Shown here piece by piece: positions 33,771-42,211 of a stretch of 64,000 nucleotides of DNA. The notes below the pieces were generated by a model that ran no database searches, was not told the origin of the DNA, and saw only the letters and a list, made by a program, of their open reading frames with translations. The stretch comes from Microbacterium sp. (lineage in GTDB: Bacteria; Actinomycetota; Actinomycetes; Actinomycetales; Microbacteriaceae). The stretch lies in assembly GCA_031277945.1 (NCBI GenBank), contig JAITLK010000003.1:248001-312000 (forward strand), written 5' to 3'. Each line of letters begins with the position of its first letter. The first letter of the stretch is position 1. The position numbers were made by a program, and so were the translations under genes.

Positions 33771-34634
33771 ATGCGCTTCGCCCACCTTCAGCTGCCGGCG
33801 AGCCCCGAACCGACGCTGTGCGTCATCGACGAGGACGACGCGATCATCCTCTCCGAGCTCTACTCCGGCGCGCCGACCGATCTGACCCGCCTCATCGAGG
33901 GCGGTGACGACGCCCTCGCCCGCATCCGCGAAGCACTGCCGGGGGCGCAACGCTTCCCGTGGGCGGGGCAGGAATTCGCATCCGCCGTGCAGCGGCCCCC
34001 GGTGATCCTTGCGATCGGCCTCAACTACGCGGCCCACGCGGGTGAGCTCGGGCTGAAGGCCGATGCAGCGCCGACGGTGTTCACGCTGTGGCCCAACTCC
34101 CTCACCGGCCATCACAACACGACGAGCTGGCCCCGCGAGCTGAGCGAGAACGTCGACTACGAGGCCGAGCTCGGTGTGATCATCGGCCGCACGGCCAAGG
34201 ACGTTGCCCCGGACGAGGCACTGCATCACGTGTGGGGTTACACGGTCGTCAACGACATCACGGCACGCAACATCCAGTTCTCCGAGGCGCAGTGGTGCCG
34301 GTGCAAGTCATTCGACGGCTTCACCCCCACCGGCCCGTTCCTGGTCACGGCCGATGAGATCGACGACCCCCAGGATCTGCACATCTGGACCATCGTCGAC
34401 GGCCACATGGTGCAGGACGGCTCGACCGGCCAGATGATCCGGCCGGTGTCCCAGCTGGTCTCGCACCTGTCCTCATCGGTGACACTGCTTCCGGGCACGC
34501 TCATCTCCACCGGAAGCCCCGGGGGCGCCGGCTACTCGCGGGACCCGCAGATCTTCCTTCGTGATCGTTCCACTGTCACCGTCGGCATCGACGGCATCGG
34601 AGAACTCGTCACTCACTGCCGTATCCGGGACTGA
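33771..34634 (+). CDS. fumarylacetoacetate hydrolase family protein
   Basis: A 287-residue member of the FAH superfamily. The metal-binding region includes AIGLNYAAHAGELGL near residue 85, VDYEAELGVIIGR near 128 and VVNDITARNIQ near 160; STGSPGGAGYSRDP follows near 247. Members hydrolyse, decarboxylate or isomerise beta-diketo acids in aromatic and sugar-acid breakdown. No pathway genes flank it, so the substrate is open. The FCD-type GntR gene converges on it and an ankyrin gene lies beyond, an arrangement that could form one regulatory unit. Confidence 0.9.
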   Translation: MRFAHLQLPASPEPTLCVIDEDDAIILSELYSGAPTDLTRLIEGGDDALARIREALPGAQRFPWAGQEFASAVQRPPVILAIGLNYAAHAGELGLKADAAPTVFTLWPNSLTGHHNTTSWPRELSENVDYEAELGVIIGRTAKDVAPDEALHHVWGYTVVNDITARNIQFSEAQWCRCKSFDGFTPTGPFLVTADEIDDPQDLHIWTIVDGHMVQDGSTGQMIRPVSQLVSHLSSSVTLLPGTLISTGSPGGAGYSRDPQIFLRDRSTVTVGIDGIGELVTHCRIRD

Positions 34635-34696
34635 CCCACCTGCCGGGGCACGCTCCTGTTCGGACTGCGACGGCGGTGCGACAGGGGCGGAGCACG

Positions 34697-35368
34697 TCAC
34701 CGGACGGTGCGGATGACGCCGGTGCGCCGGGCTTCGGTGTGAGCGACGCGCTCTCGGCGGCTGCTCTCCAGGTGCTCGGTGGCCAGGCGTGCCGCACGGT
34801 CGCCCTCGCGATCACGGATGGCCTCGAACAGAGCGACGTGCTCACCACTGATGTGCTGCAGGTCGTCGTGCTGGGTGAGCGCCCAGCGCACGCGGCTGCG
34901 GATGCCTCGCATCATCTCCCCGAGCAGACGGTTCTCGCTGAGCTCCGTGACGATCTCGTGGAAGTCGGCCGCAGCACGACGCGAGGCGACGGGCTCCCCG
35001 GTGCGCGCGCCTTCCTGCTCCTGCGCCAGTGCGGCCTCGAGCCGCTCCAGCCCATCGCGGCGGTGGCGTTCGGCGGCCAGCCGGAACGCGAGCGGATCCA
35101 GCACGGCGCGCACCTCGTCGAGGTCGGCGAGATCGGCGTCGGTGAACTCGCGCACGATGGCCCAGGTGTTGGGGCGCGGCTCCACCAGCCCCTCGGTGAC
35201 GAGCTGCTTCAGCGCATCACGCACGGGAATGCGGCTGACGCCGAACTCGGCAGCGAGGTCACGCTCGATCAAACGGCTGCCCGGCGGGCGTTCGCCATCC
35301 AGGATCGCGTCTCGCAGCCAGGTGGTCACCCGCACGGATTCGGGTTCGCGCTTGTTCGCAGTGCTCAC
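34697..35368 (-). CDS. GntR family regulator, FCD (FadR-type) domain
   Basis: A 223-residue repressor. The winged helix contains DLAAEFGVSRIPVRDALKQLVTEGLV near residues 38-62 and the FCD domain follows (DFHEIVTELSENRLL, EHVALFEAI). The start is GTG with GGAGAA upstream. It diverges from the ankyrin gene across a 120-bp region that holds the perfect palindrome AATGGTATACCATT, its likely operator. The recognition helix VSRIPVR equals that of the other GntR gene at 16.3 kb, so the two may bind each other's sites. Confidence 0.92.
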   Translation of the reverse strand: MSTANKREPESVRVTTWLRDAILDGERPPGSRLIERDLAAEFGVSRIPVRDALKQLVTEGLVEPRPNTWAIVREFTDADLADLDEVRAVLDPLAFRLAAERHRRDGLERLEAALAQEQEGARTGEPVASRRAAADFHEIVTELSENRLLGEMMRGIRSRVRWALTQHDDLQHISGEHVALFEAIRDREGDRAARLATEHLESSRRERVAHTEARRTGVIRTVR

Positions 35369-35437
35369 CCCGCCATTCTCCCAGACGCCCTCACGCCCGG
35401 TCGAGGCTCGCTGACACGGATCGATCCCGAAGATCTG

Positions 35438-35451
35438 AATGGTATACCATT
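35438..35451. promoter_or_regulatory. perfect 14-bp palindromic GntR operator candidate
   Basis: AATGGTATACCATT lies 70 bp upstream of the GntR start and 37 bp upstream of the ankyrin ATG. It shares the core TGGTATACC with the site at 18569-18577. Confidence 0.7.
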
Positions 35452-35488
35452 ATCCGCACCCACCACCCGCCTAAAAGGAGTCTCGCCC

Positions 35489-36106
35489 ATGCCTCTCACC
35501 CCCGTGCTCCGTGACATCGACCGGAACTATCTGGCGGCGGCCGCCGCGGGTGATCTCGCGGGAGCCCGGGAGGCCCTTGCGGGCGGAGCGAACCGTGACG
35601 CCACGGACCGGGAGGAGGCCAGCGCGATCCTGCTCGCGGCCCGAGGCGGCCATCACGCCGTCGTGCGCGCGCTCATCGCGGCCGGTGTCGACATCGACGC
35701 ACAGGATCAGACCTGCTCCAACCCCTTCCTGTTCGGCTGCATCACCGGCGACCTCGCGCTGGTGCGGATGATGGTGGATGCCGGAGCGGACATCACCCGC
35801 CACACGCGCATGGGCGGGAACGGACTCACCCCGGCAGCGGAGAAGGGGCACCGCGAGGTCGTGCGGTATCTGCTGGAAAACACCCGCATCAACGTGAACC
35901 ACACCAACAACCTGGGCTGGACCGCGTTGATCGAGACGATCATCCTGGGCGACGGCGGCCCCGTGCGACGGGAGATCGTCGCCCTGCTGCTCCAGCATGG
36001 CGCTCACCCCGAGATGCCCGATCCGTGGGGCGCAACCCCCGCAGACCTCGCTCGCGAGCGCGGCTACGGCGAGATCGCGCAGATCCTCGAACGGCACGGC
36101 GCGTGA
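35489..36106 (+). CDS. ankyrin repeat protein
   Basis: A 205-residue protein built of five or six ankyrin repeats: AAAAGDLAGAREALAGGAN, LLAARGGHHAVVRALIAAGVDID, GCITGDLALVRMMVDAGAD, PAAEKGHREVVRYLLE, LIETIILGDGGPVRREIVALLLQHGAHPE and ATPADLARERGYGEIAQILERHG. It has no signal peptide or catalytic domain, so it is a protein-binding scaffold, probably cytosolic. ATG at 35489 has AAAAGGAG 10 nt upstream. The GntR palindrome lies in its promoter. The partner is unknown. Confidence 0.92.
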   Translation: MPLTPVLRDIDRNYLAAAAAGDLAGAREALAGGANRDATDREEASAILLAARGGHHAVVRALIAAGVDIDAQDQTCSNPFLFGCITGDLALVRMMVDAGADITRHTRMGGNGLTPAAEKGHREVVRYLLENTRINVNHTNNLGWTALIETIILGDGGPVRREIVALLLQHGAHPEMPDPWGATPADLARERGYGEIAQILERHGA

Positions 36107-36107
36107 A

Positions 36108-36149
36108 GACGACGACGGCCGGCACCCGCAGGTACCGGCCGTCGTCGTC
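36108..36149. terminator. bidirectional terminator, 15-bp perfect stem
   Basis: Arms GACGACGACGGCCGG (36108-36122) and CCGGCCGTCGTCGTC (36135-36149) around a 12-nt loop that can add an ACC/GGT pair. It separates the ankyrin gene from aspA. Confidence 0.85.
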
Positions 36150-36153
36150 GTGA

Positions 36154-37629
36154 TCAGGCTTTGGCGGCGTCCTCCACGGTGACGACGTTCTCCGCAGGCT
36201 GCACAACGGGAATCGTCCCGGTGACGACCTCCAGACCGGTGAGGCGTGCGGGTGAGATCTGCTTCATGACCTCTTCGCGGGTCATGAGACCGGCCTCGAC
36301 CACGAGGTCGGCGATGTTGTGGCCCGTCATCAGCGCGGTCTTGGCGAGAGCGGCCGCCGAGGCGTATCCAATGAACGGCGTGAGCGCCGTCACCACACCC
36401 ACCGATGCGCCGACCATCGCCCCCAGCCGCTCAGTGTTGGCGGTGATGCCATCCACGCAGTTCACCCGCAGCGTCCACATGGCCTGGCGCATCCAGGTGA
36501 TGGACTGGAAGATCGAGTGGGCGATCACCGGCTCGAACGCGTTGAGCTGGAGCTGTCCGCCCTCCACCGCCATGGTCACGGTGAGATCGGAGCCCGCGAC
36601 GGCGAACGCGACCTGGTTGACGACCTCCGGAATGACGGGATTGACCTTGCCCGGCATGATCGAGGAGCCCGCCTGACGCGCCGGAAGGTTGATCTCGCCG
36701 AGACCGGCCTGAGGACCGGAGGACAGCAGACGCAGGTCGTTGCAGATCTTCGAGAGCTTGATGGCGTTGCGCTTGAGCGTCGAAGAGAACGACATGAACG
36801 CGCCGGTGTCGCTCGTCGATTCGACGAGGTCGGTCGCGGTCGTCACCGGGATGCCGGAGATGTCGCGCAGATGGGTGCATACCGCGTTGGCGTAGCCGGG
36901 GTGGGTGGTGATGCCCGTCCCGATGGCGGTTGCGCCCATGTTGATCTCGGTCAGGAGGAAGGCGTTCTCCTTCAGGCGGCTGTAGTCCTCGCCCAGCGTG
37001 GTGGCGAACCCGTGGAACTCCTGCCCGAGTGTCATCGGCACCGCGTCCTGCAGCTGGGTGCGTCCCACCTTGAGGATGTCGTGGAACTCCCCCGCCTTGG
37101 TGAGGAATGAGGAACGCAGCAGGTCGAGCTCGACGAGGAGGCTCCGCAGGGTGAGCGACAGCCCGATCTTGATCGACGTCGGGTACACGTCGTTGGTGGA
37201 CTGGCTGCGGTTGGTGTGGTCGATCGGCGAGAGGAACGCGTAGTCCCCCTTCTCACGCCCGGCCATCTCCAGCGCGATGTTGGTGATGACCTCGTTCGCG
37301 TTCATGTTGGTGGACGTTCCCGCACCACCCTGGATGACGCCGACGATGAACTGGTCGTGGAACTCGCCGTCGATCACCCGCTGGGCGGCATGGTCGATGA
37401 GGTCTGCCTTCTCCTGGCTCAGCACGCCGATCTCAGCGTTGGCACGGGCGCTGGCCTGCTTGACCATAGCCAGGGCGATCACGAGGTCGGGATACACCGA
37501 AATGGGCCGCGTGGTGATCGGGAAGTTCTCCAGTGCGCGGGCGGTGTGGATGCCCCAGTAGGCGTCGGCGGGAATGTCGAGGGAGCCGAGCGAATCGGTC
37601 TCGGTGCGGGTGCGCGTCATTGCGTCCAT
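36154..37629 (-). CDS. aspA: aspartate ammonia-lyase
   Basis: A 491-residue enzyme of the aspartase/fumarase superfamily, which converts L-aspartate to fumarate and ammonia. The superfamily signature GSSIMPGKVNP is near residue 325. Aspartase-type features are DAYWGIHTARALENFPIT near residue 22, GAGTSTNMNANEV near 103 and SQSTNDVYPTS near 145. It is distinguished from fumarase C by the ENFPIT motif. ATG at 37629 with GAAGGAAC upstream is chosen; a second ATG three codons later is also possible. It is monocistronic. Confidence 0.93.
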   Translation of the reverse strand: MDAMTRTRTETDSLGSLDIPADAYWGIHTARALENFPITTRPISVYPDLVIALAMVKQASARANAEIGVLSQEKADLIDHAAQRVIDGEFHDQFIVGVIQGGAGTSTNMNANEVITNIALEMAGREKGDYAFLSPIDHTNRSQSTNDVYPTSIKIGLSLTLRSLLVELDLLRSSFLTKAGEFHDILKVGRTQLQDAVPMTLGQEFHGFATTLGEDYSRLKENAFLLTEINMGATAIGTGITTHPGYANAVCTHLRDISGIPVTTATDLVESTSDTGAFMSFSSTLKRNAIKLSKICNDLRLLSSGPQAGLGEINLPARQAGSSIMPGKVNPVIPEVVNQVAFAVAGSDLTVTMAVEGGQLQLNAFEPVIAHSIFQSITWMRQAMWTLRVNCVDGITANTERLGAMVGASVGVVTALTPFIGYASAAALAKTALMTGHNIADLVVEAGLMTREEVMKQISPARLTGLEVVTGTIPVVQPAENVVTVEDAAKA

Positions 37630-37762
37630 ATGTCAGTTCCTTCGTACGGCCTCGTGGGTCGTGTGTGAACGAGTGGGATGCCTCCAGCTTAGTCGGCGGA
37701 CGGATCGGCGACGGCGCCCTGTGAGTGAACCGTCTGGGCGACCAGACACCGAGGGGGACGCG

Positions 37763-38659
37763 TCAGCGCTTGCGGCTGAAGTACTCCAGCCGTTCCTGTT
37801 CGTTCATCGCCGAGAGCATTGCGTACCACGCCGGCGTGAAGGTCTCGGCAGGCTCCGCTGACGCCACGGGAACGACGGCGTGGGTGATGGTGTCCTCCCA
37901 CACGTGGACGAGGTGGAACGACTGACCGGCATCCATACCGTTCACCCGATCATCGGGAAGGGCGAGGTCCATGGTGTAGCACGTGGCCGATGCCACGCTC
38001 ACCGGAATGCCCTGGAAGGTGCCGCTCGTGGAGTAGTGCAGGTGACCGGCGAGGATCGCGCGCACGTCAGTGCCCTGGATCACGGCGGCGAGCGCCGGCT
38101 GATCCCGGAGCTCCAGGATGTCGAAGAAGGGGATGTGGCTGGGCAGGGGCGGGTGGTGCATCGCGAGGATCGTTCCCAGCGGTGCCGGCGTCGCCAGCTC
38201 CGCTCGCAGCCATTCCAGCTGCGGCCGGTCGAGTTCGCCGTGATGCCAGCCGGGCACTGTCGAATCGAGTGCGATCACGCGCAGGCCGTCCAGGTCGTGC
38301 ACCGATGTGACGGGATCTTGCGTGGCGGCACCGTCGAGGAGATGCTCCCGCAGCGCGGGCCTCTCGTCGTGGTTTCCCGCCACCCAGATGAGCGTGGCGC
38401 CGATCTCTCGGGCAAGCGGCTCCAGCATGCCGCGCAACCGCCGATACGACGCCGGCTCCCCCCGTTCGGTCAGATCCCCTGTGACGATGATCGCGTCGGG
38501 ATGAGGCTGCATGGCCCGGATGCGCGCCAGCGTGCGCTCGAGATTGGCCACGGTGTCGTAGCGACCGCCGAGGCGCGCACCCTCGAGCAGATGCGTGTCG
38601 CTGAGGTGCAGCAGCGTGCGCCGGGCAGGGCCGTGCGCCCCGAAGCGGATCTCGTTCAT
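37763..38659 (-). CDS. metallophosphoesterase, 3',5'-cyclic nucleotide phosphodiesterase-like
   Basis: A 298-residue calcineurin-like phosphoesterase with all dimetal motifs: DTHLLEG near residue 21, TGDLTERG near 61, GNHDERP near 94, MHHPPLP near 165 and GHLHYS near 204. Class III cyclic nucleotide phosphodiesterases (CpdA, Rv0805) share this layout. The ATG at 38659 lies 6 nt after a TAGACT hexamer, and a GTG two codons upstream would fall at the transcription start, so the ATG is preferred. The substrate (cAMP or other phosphodiester) is inferred. Confidence 0.9.
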   Translation of the reverse strand: MNEIRFGAHGPARRTLLHLSDTHLLEGARLGGRYDTVANLERTLARIRAMQPHPDAIIVTGDLTERGEPASYRRLRGMLEPLAREIGATLIWVAGNHDERPALREHLLDGAATQDPVTSVHDLDGLRVIALDSTVPGWHHGELDRPQLEWLRAELATPAPLGTILAMHHPPLPSHIPFFDILELRDQPALAAVIQGTDVRAILAGHLHYSTSGTFQGIPVSVASATCYTMDLALPDDRVNGMDAGQSFHLVHVWEDTITHAVVPVASAEPAETFTPAWYAMLSAMNEQERLEYFSRKR

Positions 38660-38665
38660 GTCCAC

Positions 38666-38671
38666 AGTCTA
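38666..38671 (-). promoter_or_regulatory. -10 hexamer of a leaderless promoter for the phosphoesterase
   Basis: TAGACT on the minus strand, 6 nt (GTGGAC), then ATG at 38659. Confidence 0.6.
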
Positions 38672-38752
38672 GGAACCGCCGCCGACACACGCCGAGGAGC
38701 CGGGGCCGTACACCGCTGGCGGGCGCCACCCCGTGACGAAGGAACGCCCTCG

Positions 38753-39094
38753 TCAGCCGAACAGCGCGTTCTTGAACACGATCATGAGCACGCCACTCAG
38801 CAGAGCCGCGCCGCACAGGGTGAAGCACGCGTATGCACCGTAGAGCGCGAGACGCTTCTGCGAGAACGTCAGCGGGCTCTTGCGCGCGGCTTTGGCTGCG
38901 GCCTTCTGAGCACGCTGCGCCTCCTTCTCCGAGATGACGGTGATGGCGTCGGTGAACTCCGCGGGCCCCACCACCGGCGCGCGACCGGCGCGCACCAGCA
39001 GGCGCACGCCGCACGCGTAGAACAGCACGACGGCGGACGCACCGATGAGTGCGCCGACGAAGACGTTGAGGAAGGCACTCCACTCGATGCTCAT
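38753..39094 (-). CDS. small two-helix membrane protein coupled to the phosphate transporter
   Basis: A 113-residue protein with one helix at each end (AFLNVFVGALIGASAVVLFYACG and LYGAYACFTLCGAALLSGVLMIVF) and a basic, Ala/Lys-rich central segment predicted to lie in the cytosol. The ATG overlaps the PiT stop (ATGA), so it is translationally coupled and probably an accessory subunit or regulator of the transporter. I do not recognise a named family. Confidence 0.8.
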   Translation of the reverse strand: MSIEWSAFLNVFVGALIGASAVVLFYACGVRLLVRAGRAPVVGPAEFTDAITVISEKEAQRAQKAAAKAARKSPLTFSQKRLALYGAYACFTLCGAALLSGVLMIVFKNALFG

Positions 39095-40605
39095 CGTCCC
39101 GACTCCTTCTTCTCGCGCGCGCCCTCGTGTTCGCCGCTTGCCACCGTGTCGCCGTCAGCGGCCTTGGAGCGCGTCTTGGCGTCGCGGGACTTCTCGGACT
39201 TGTCGCGAACGTCCTTCGCCTTCACCTTTGCGGCGGCTGCCTGCTCCTTGGCCGCCTTGGCCTTGCGCTCCGCCTTGCGCAGACGCTGCTCGACCTCCTG
39301 GGCCCACTCCTCCGCTTCCACGGCACGCCGCTCGGCGGCGCGGGCCTGACGCTCGACGTCGTCGATCTGTCGCTGAGCCTGAGCCTGGGCGCGCTCCTCG
39401 GCGCGCATGATCATGCGCTGAGTGCGAGTGGGCGGCGGGTTGTCCTCGACCGCGACGGCCACGCCGGACGCCGCCACATCGCTCATCGCGTTGCCGGCGT
39501 GCACCATATTGCGACGCGAGTACATGAACAGACCGACGATGACCACAAGCGCGATCACGGCATCGACGAGCACACCCCAGTGACCGAAAGCCACCACGAC
39601 CAGGGCGGCGAGAGCGCCGACGAGTCCCGCGGCCGGCAGTGTCAGCAGCCAGCCGATCATGATCTTTCCGGCTGTCCCCCAGCGAACCTTCGATCCGCGG
39701 CGGCCCAGGCCGGAGCCGATGACAGAACCCGACGCCACCTGGGTGGTGGACAGGGCGAAACCGAACGCGGACGAGGCGAGAATGGTGGCCGCGGTCGACG
39801 CCTCGGCGGAGAATCCCTGAGCCGGCTTGACGTCGGTGAGGCCCTTGCCGAGGGTACGGATGATCCGCCATCCGCCGATATAGGTCCCCGCGGCGATCGT
39901 CAGCGCGCAGAGCAGGATCACCCAGAACTGGGGCTCGTGCTGAGACTGCCAGCCGACCGTCAGCAGAGCCAGGGTGATCACACCCATGGTCTTCTGGGCA
40001 TCGTTGGTGCCGTGGGCGAGCGCCACCATGGAGCTGGTGACGATCTGGCCCCACCGGAACCCGTCGCGCCCATCGGGCTTGCCGTCATAGCGGCGGGTGA
40101 CGCCGTACGCGATCTTGGTGGCGACGAAGGCGATGATGGCCGCGGTGAACGGCGCGATCAGGGCCGGGAGGATGATCTTGGACATCACCGCGCCGAAGTT
40201 GATCGCCGACATGTTGACGCCGACGATCGTGGCGCCGATCAGGCCGCCGAACAGCGCGTGCGAGGAGCTGGAGGGAAGACCGAGCAGCCAGGTGAGCATG
40301 TTCCAGGTGATCGCGCCGATGAGAGCGGCGAAGATCAGCGAGGGAAAGAGTGTGTGGCTATCGTCGGCCGCGAGGATGTCGGCCTCGTTGATGATGCCGC
40401 CGGAGATGGTCTTGGACACCTCGGTGGACAAGAACGCGCCCACCAGATTGAGCACGGCCGCCAGGAGGACCGCGGTCTTCGGCTTCAGCGCACCCGTGGC
40501 GATGGGCGTTGCCATCGCGTTCGCGGTGTCGTGGAAGCCGTTCGTGAAGTCGAAGAACAGCGCCAGGAGAATGACCAGGACGACGATGAGGGCTGCGAGT
40601 TCCAC
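39091..40605 (-). CDS. pit: inorganic phosphate transporter, PiT family, with long charged tail
   Basis: A 504-residue low-affinity phosphate permease. The two PiT signature repeats are present: FDFTNGFHDTANAMATPIATGAL near residue 18 and VALAHGTNDAQKTMGVI near 195. About ten helices end near residue 365. The remaining 140 residues are an unusual cytosolic extension rich in Arg, Lys, Glu and Ala (RAEERAQAQAQRQIDDVERQ and onward), predicted to form a long coiled coil. GTG start. The downstream small membrane protein overlaps its stop. A possible PHO box lies upstream at 40668-40689. Confidence 0.95.
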   Translation of the reverse strand: MELAALIVVLVILLALFFDFTNGFHDTANAMATPIATGALKPKTAVLLAAVLNLVGAFLSTEVSKTISGGIINEADILAADDSHTLFPSLIFAALIGAITWNMLTWLLGLPSSSSHALFGGLIGATIVGVNMSAINFGAVMSKIILPALIAPFTAAIIAFVATKIAYGVTRRYDGKPDGRDGFRWGQIVTSSMVALAHGTNDAQKTMGVITLALLTVGWQSQHEPQFWVILLCALTIAAGTYIGGWRIIRTLGKGLTDVKPAQGFSAEASTAATILASSAFGFALSTTQVASGSVIGSGLGRRGSKVRWGTAGKIMIGWLLTLPAAGLVGALAALVVVAFGHWGVLVDAVIALVVIVGLFMYSRRNMVHAGNAMSDVAASGVAVAVEDNPPPTRTQRMIMRAEERAQAQAQRQIDDVERQARAAERRAVEAEEWAQEVEQRLRKAERKAKAAKEQAAAAKVKAKDVRDKSEKSRDAKTRSKAADGDTVASGEHEGAREKKESGR

Positions 40606-40667
40606 CGGCCGCTTTCAGATGGATGTACGAGGAAAGGCGTCGACGTGATCGACCTGGTGAGCGAAGA

Positions 40668-40689
40668 GTTCACCTCGTTTTCAAGAACC
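40668..40689. promoter_or_regulatory. possible PHO box upstream of pit
   Basis: Two 11-nt direct units, GTTCACCTCGT and TTTCAAGAACC, resemble the actinobacterial PhoP site (G/T)TTCAyy repeated every 11 bp. They lie 63-84 bp upstream of the pit start but read on the plus strand. The second unit is weak. Confidence 0.35.
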
Positions 40690-40817
40690 GGCAACCGGCC
40701 ATTCAGAATCCTACACGCGGCCCCGGGGGCGTATGAAACGCAGCGGTGCCGTCATGACGCACCGCCGCCCTGTCGAGACGAAGCGACGGGGGCGGCGGTG
40801 CGGGAGGCGCGACCGGC

Positions 40818-42041
40818 TCAGAACGCGGGGACGAAGATCTCCACGCGACGGTTCAGCTGACGCCCCTCCGGGTTGTCCGCACCGTTGATCTCGTTCGGTG
40901 CGACCGGTGCGCTCTCGCCGTAGCCCACGGCGGTGAAAGAGGTCGCGACCCCGCGCTGCTGGAGGGCTGCGACCACGGACTGCGCTCGTGCATCGGACAG
41001 CGTGAGGTTGTACGCGTCTTCGCCGATCGCATCGGTGTGGCCGCCGACCTCGGCCGCGGGAACGCTGAGCGTGGTGAGTGCACTGGCCAGCGCATCCATG
41101 GTGGTCGCCGCATCCGGGCGGATGTCGGAGCGGTCGAAGTCGAACAGCACGCCGTCCTCGAGGGTGATCGTGGTGCCGCAGTACTCGATCGGCGCAAGTG
41201 CGCCCATCGAGGGGAACAGGCCCACGGGTGCGGCCTTCGCGAGCGGCTCCATGTCGATGGTGGCTCCGTCGAAGATGCCGGTGCCGTCGCCGTGGTTGAC
41301 CACAGTGTGCTCGCCGTCGCCGTAGGACCCCGAGCCATCACCGTTGTTGACGATCGTCGTGGTCTCGGTGGAGAACGAGCCGGAGCCGTCGCCGTTGTTG
41401 ACCAGCGTCGTGCCGAGCTTCGCATCCGACGAGGAGCCCGACCCGTCACCGTTGACCACGACGGTGAGGTTCGCATCGCTGTAGGAGCCGGAACCATCGC
41501 CGTTGCTGACGATGGTGATGTCGCCTCCGCTGAACGAGCCGGAGCCGTCGCCGTTCACCACGCCCACGCCGTCCCCGACCGTGAACGAGCCGGAGCCGTC
41601 ACCGTTGTTGACCGTCGTACCGCCGTCGCCGGAGACCGAACCCGAGCCGTCACCGTTGAGCACCATGACGCCGCCCGCCGTGGCACGGGCGACGGCATCG
41701 CCGCAGGCGGCGGGGGCGATGCGGATACCGGGGATCTGCGGGATGTCGGAGGCGAACCGGGTCGCGACCCCGGCCAGGGCTTCATCCGCCATCGCGATGG
41801 AGGGGATCACCAGCGCCGGGATCGGCGGGATCTCACCGGGGGCGTACCCGGCGATGGCGGCCGCGGCATCCGCGGACGCGGAGGCACTCGGCGAGGGCGC
41901 ATCCGTCGCCGGCTTGTCGGCGCTCGGCGACGTGGTGCTCGCGGGCTGCTGGACCTCGGCCGCGCATGCGGCGAGCGGAAGGGTGAGAGACGTGGCGAGG
42001 AGCAGCGCGCCCCAGGCGCGTGCTGTCCGATCTGCGTTCAT
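40818..42041 (-). CDS. OmpA-domain lipoprotein with NGDGSGS repeats
   Basis: A 407-residue exported lipoprotein (lipobox LAAC, Cys26) with an Ala/Ser/Pro-rich linker. Residues about 125-265 hold eight 16-17-residue repeats, seven with the core NGDGSGS and one NHGDGTG, which resemble calcium-binding beta-solenoid units. Residues about 295-405 are a complete OmpA-like peptidoglycan-binding domain (LFDFDRSDIRPDA, GGHTDAIGEDAYN, RQLNRRVEIFV). In a single-membrane bacterium this would tie the lipoprotein to the wall. It is leaderless and monocistronic. The role of the repeats is unknown. Confidence 0.88.
   Translation of the reverse strand: MNADRTARAWGALLLATSLTLPLAACAAEVQQPASTTSPSADKPATDAPSPSASASADAAAAIAGYAPGEIPPIPALVIPSIAMADEALAGVATRFASDIPQIPGIRIAPAACGDAVARATAGGVMVLNGDGSGSVSGDGGTTVNNGDGSGSFTVGDGVGVVNGDGSGSFSGGDITIVSNGDGSGSYSDANLTVVVNGDGSGSSSDAKLGTTLVNNGDGSGSFSTETTTIVNNGDGSGSYGDGEHTVVNHGDGTGIFDGATIDMEPLAKAAPVGLFPSMGALAPIEYCGTTITLEDGVLFDFDRSDIRPDAATTMDALASALTTLSVPAAEVGGHTDAIGEDAYNLTLSDARAQSVVAALQQRGVATSFTAVGYGESAPVAPNEINGADNPEGRQLNRRVEIFVPAF
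41270..41670 (-). repeat. eight tandem 48-51-bp coding repeats
   Basis: The segment encodes the NGDGSGS repeats. Unit DNA is conserved mainly in the core (AACGGTGACGGCTCGGGYTC-like on the minus strand) and divergent between cores, so it is an old protein-level repeat and not a CRISPR or recent tandem duplication. Confidence 0.8.
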
Positions 42042-42047
42042 GATTCG

Positions 42048-42053
42048 ACCCTA
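42048..42053 (-). promoter_or_regulatory. -10 hexamer of a leaderless promoter for the OmpA gene
   Basis: TAGGGT on the minus strand, 6 nt (CGAATC), then ATG at 42041. Confidence 0.65.
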
Positions 42054-42199
42054 TGGGGAGGAGATGGGCCGGCGGTGGCGCGCGTGTCGCGAACCTGTCG
42101 CAGGTCTGCGACAAACCGGCCCGCTGCGCCTCGCCCGACCGGCGGGCCGGCGCACACGAGCCGGATGTGCCACGCCCGCGCCGTGTCCCCCGAGCGCGA

Positions 42200-42205
42200 T
42201 AGCGT
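42200..42205 (+). promoter_or_regulatory. -10 hexamer of a leaderless promoter for the oligopeptidase
   Basis: TAGCGT, then GGAGGG and GTG at 42212. The spacer purines are too close to the start for a typical ribosome-binding site. Confidence 0.5.
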
Positions 42206-42211
42206 GGAGGG

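Noticed and set aside
41270..41670. regular repeats that could suggest a CRISPR array or minisatellite
   Set aside because: The units are in frame, encode NGDGSGS in a lipoprotein, and diverge between cores; there are no spacers of uniform unique sequence.
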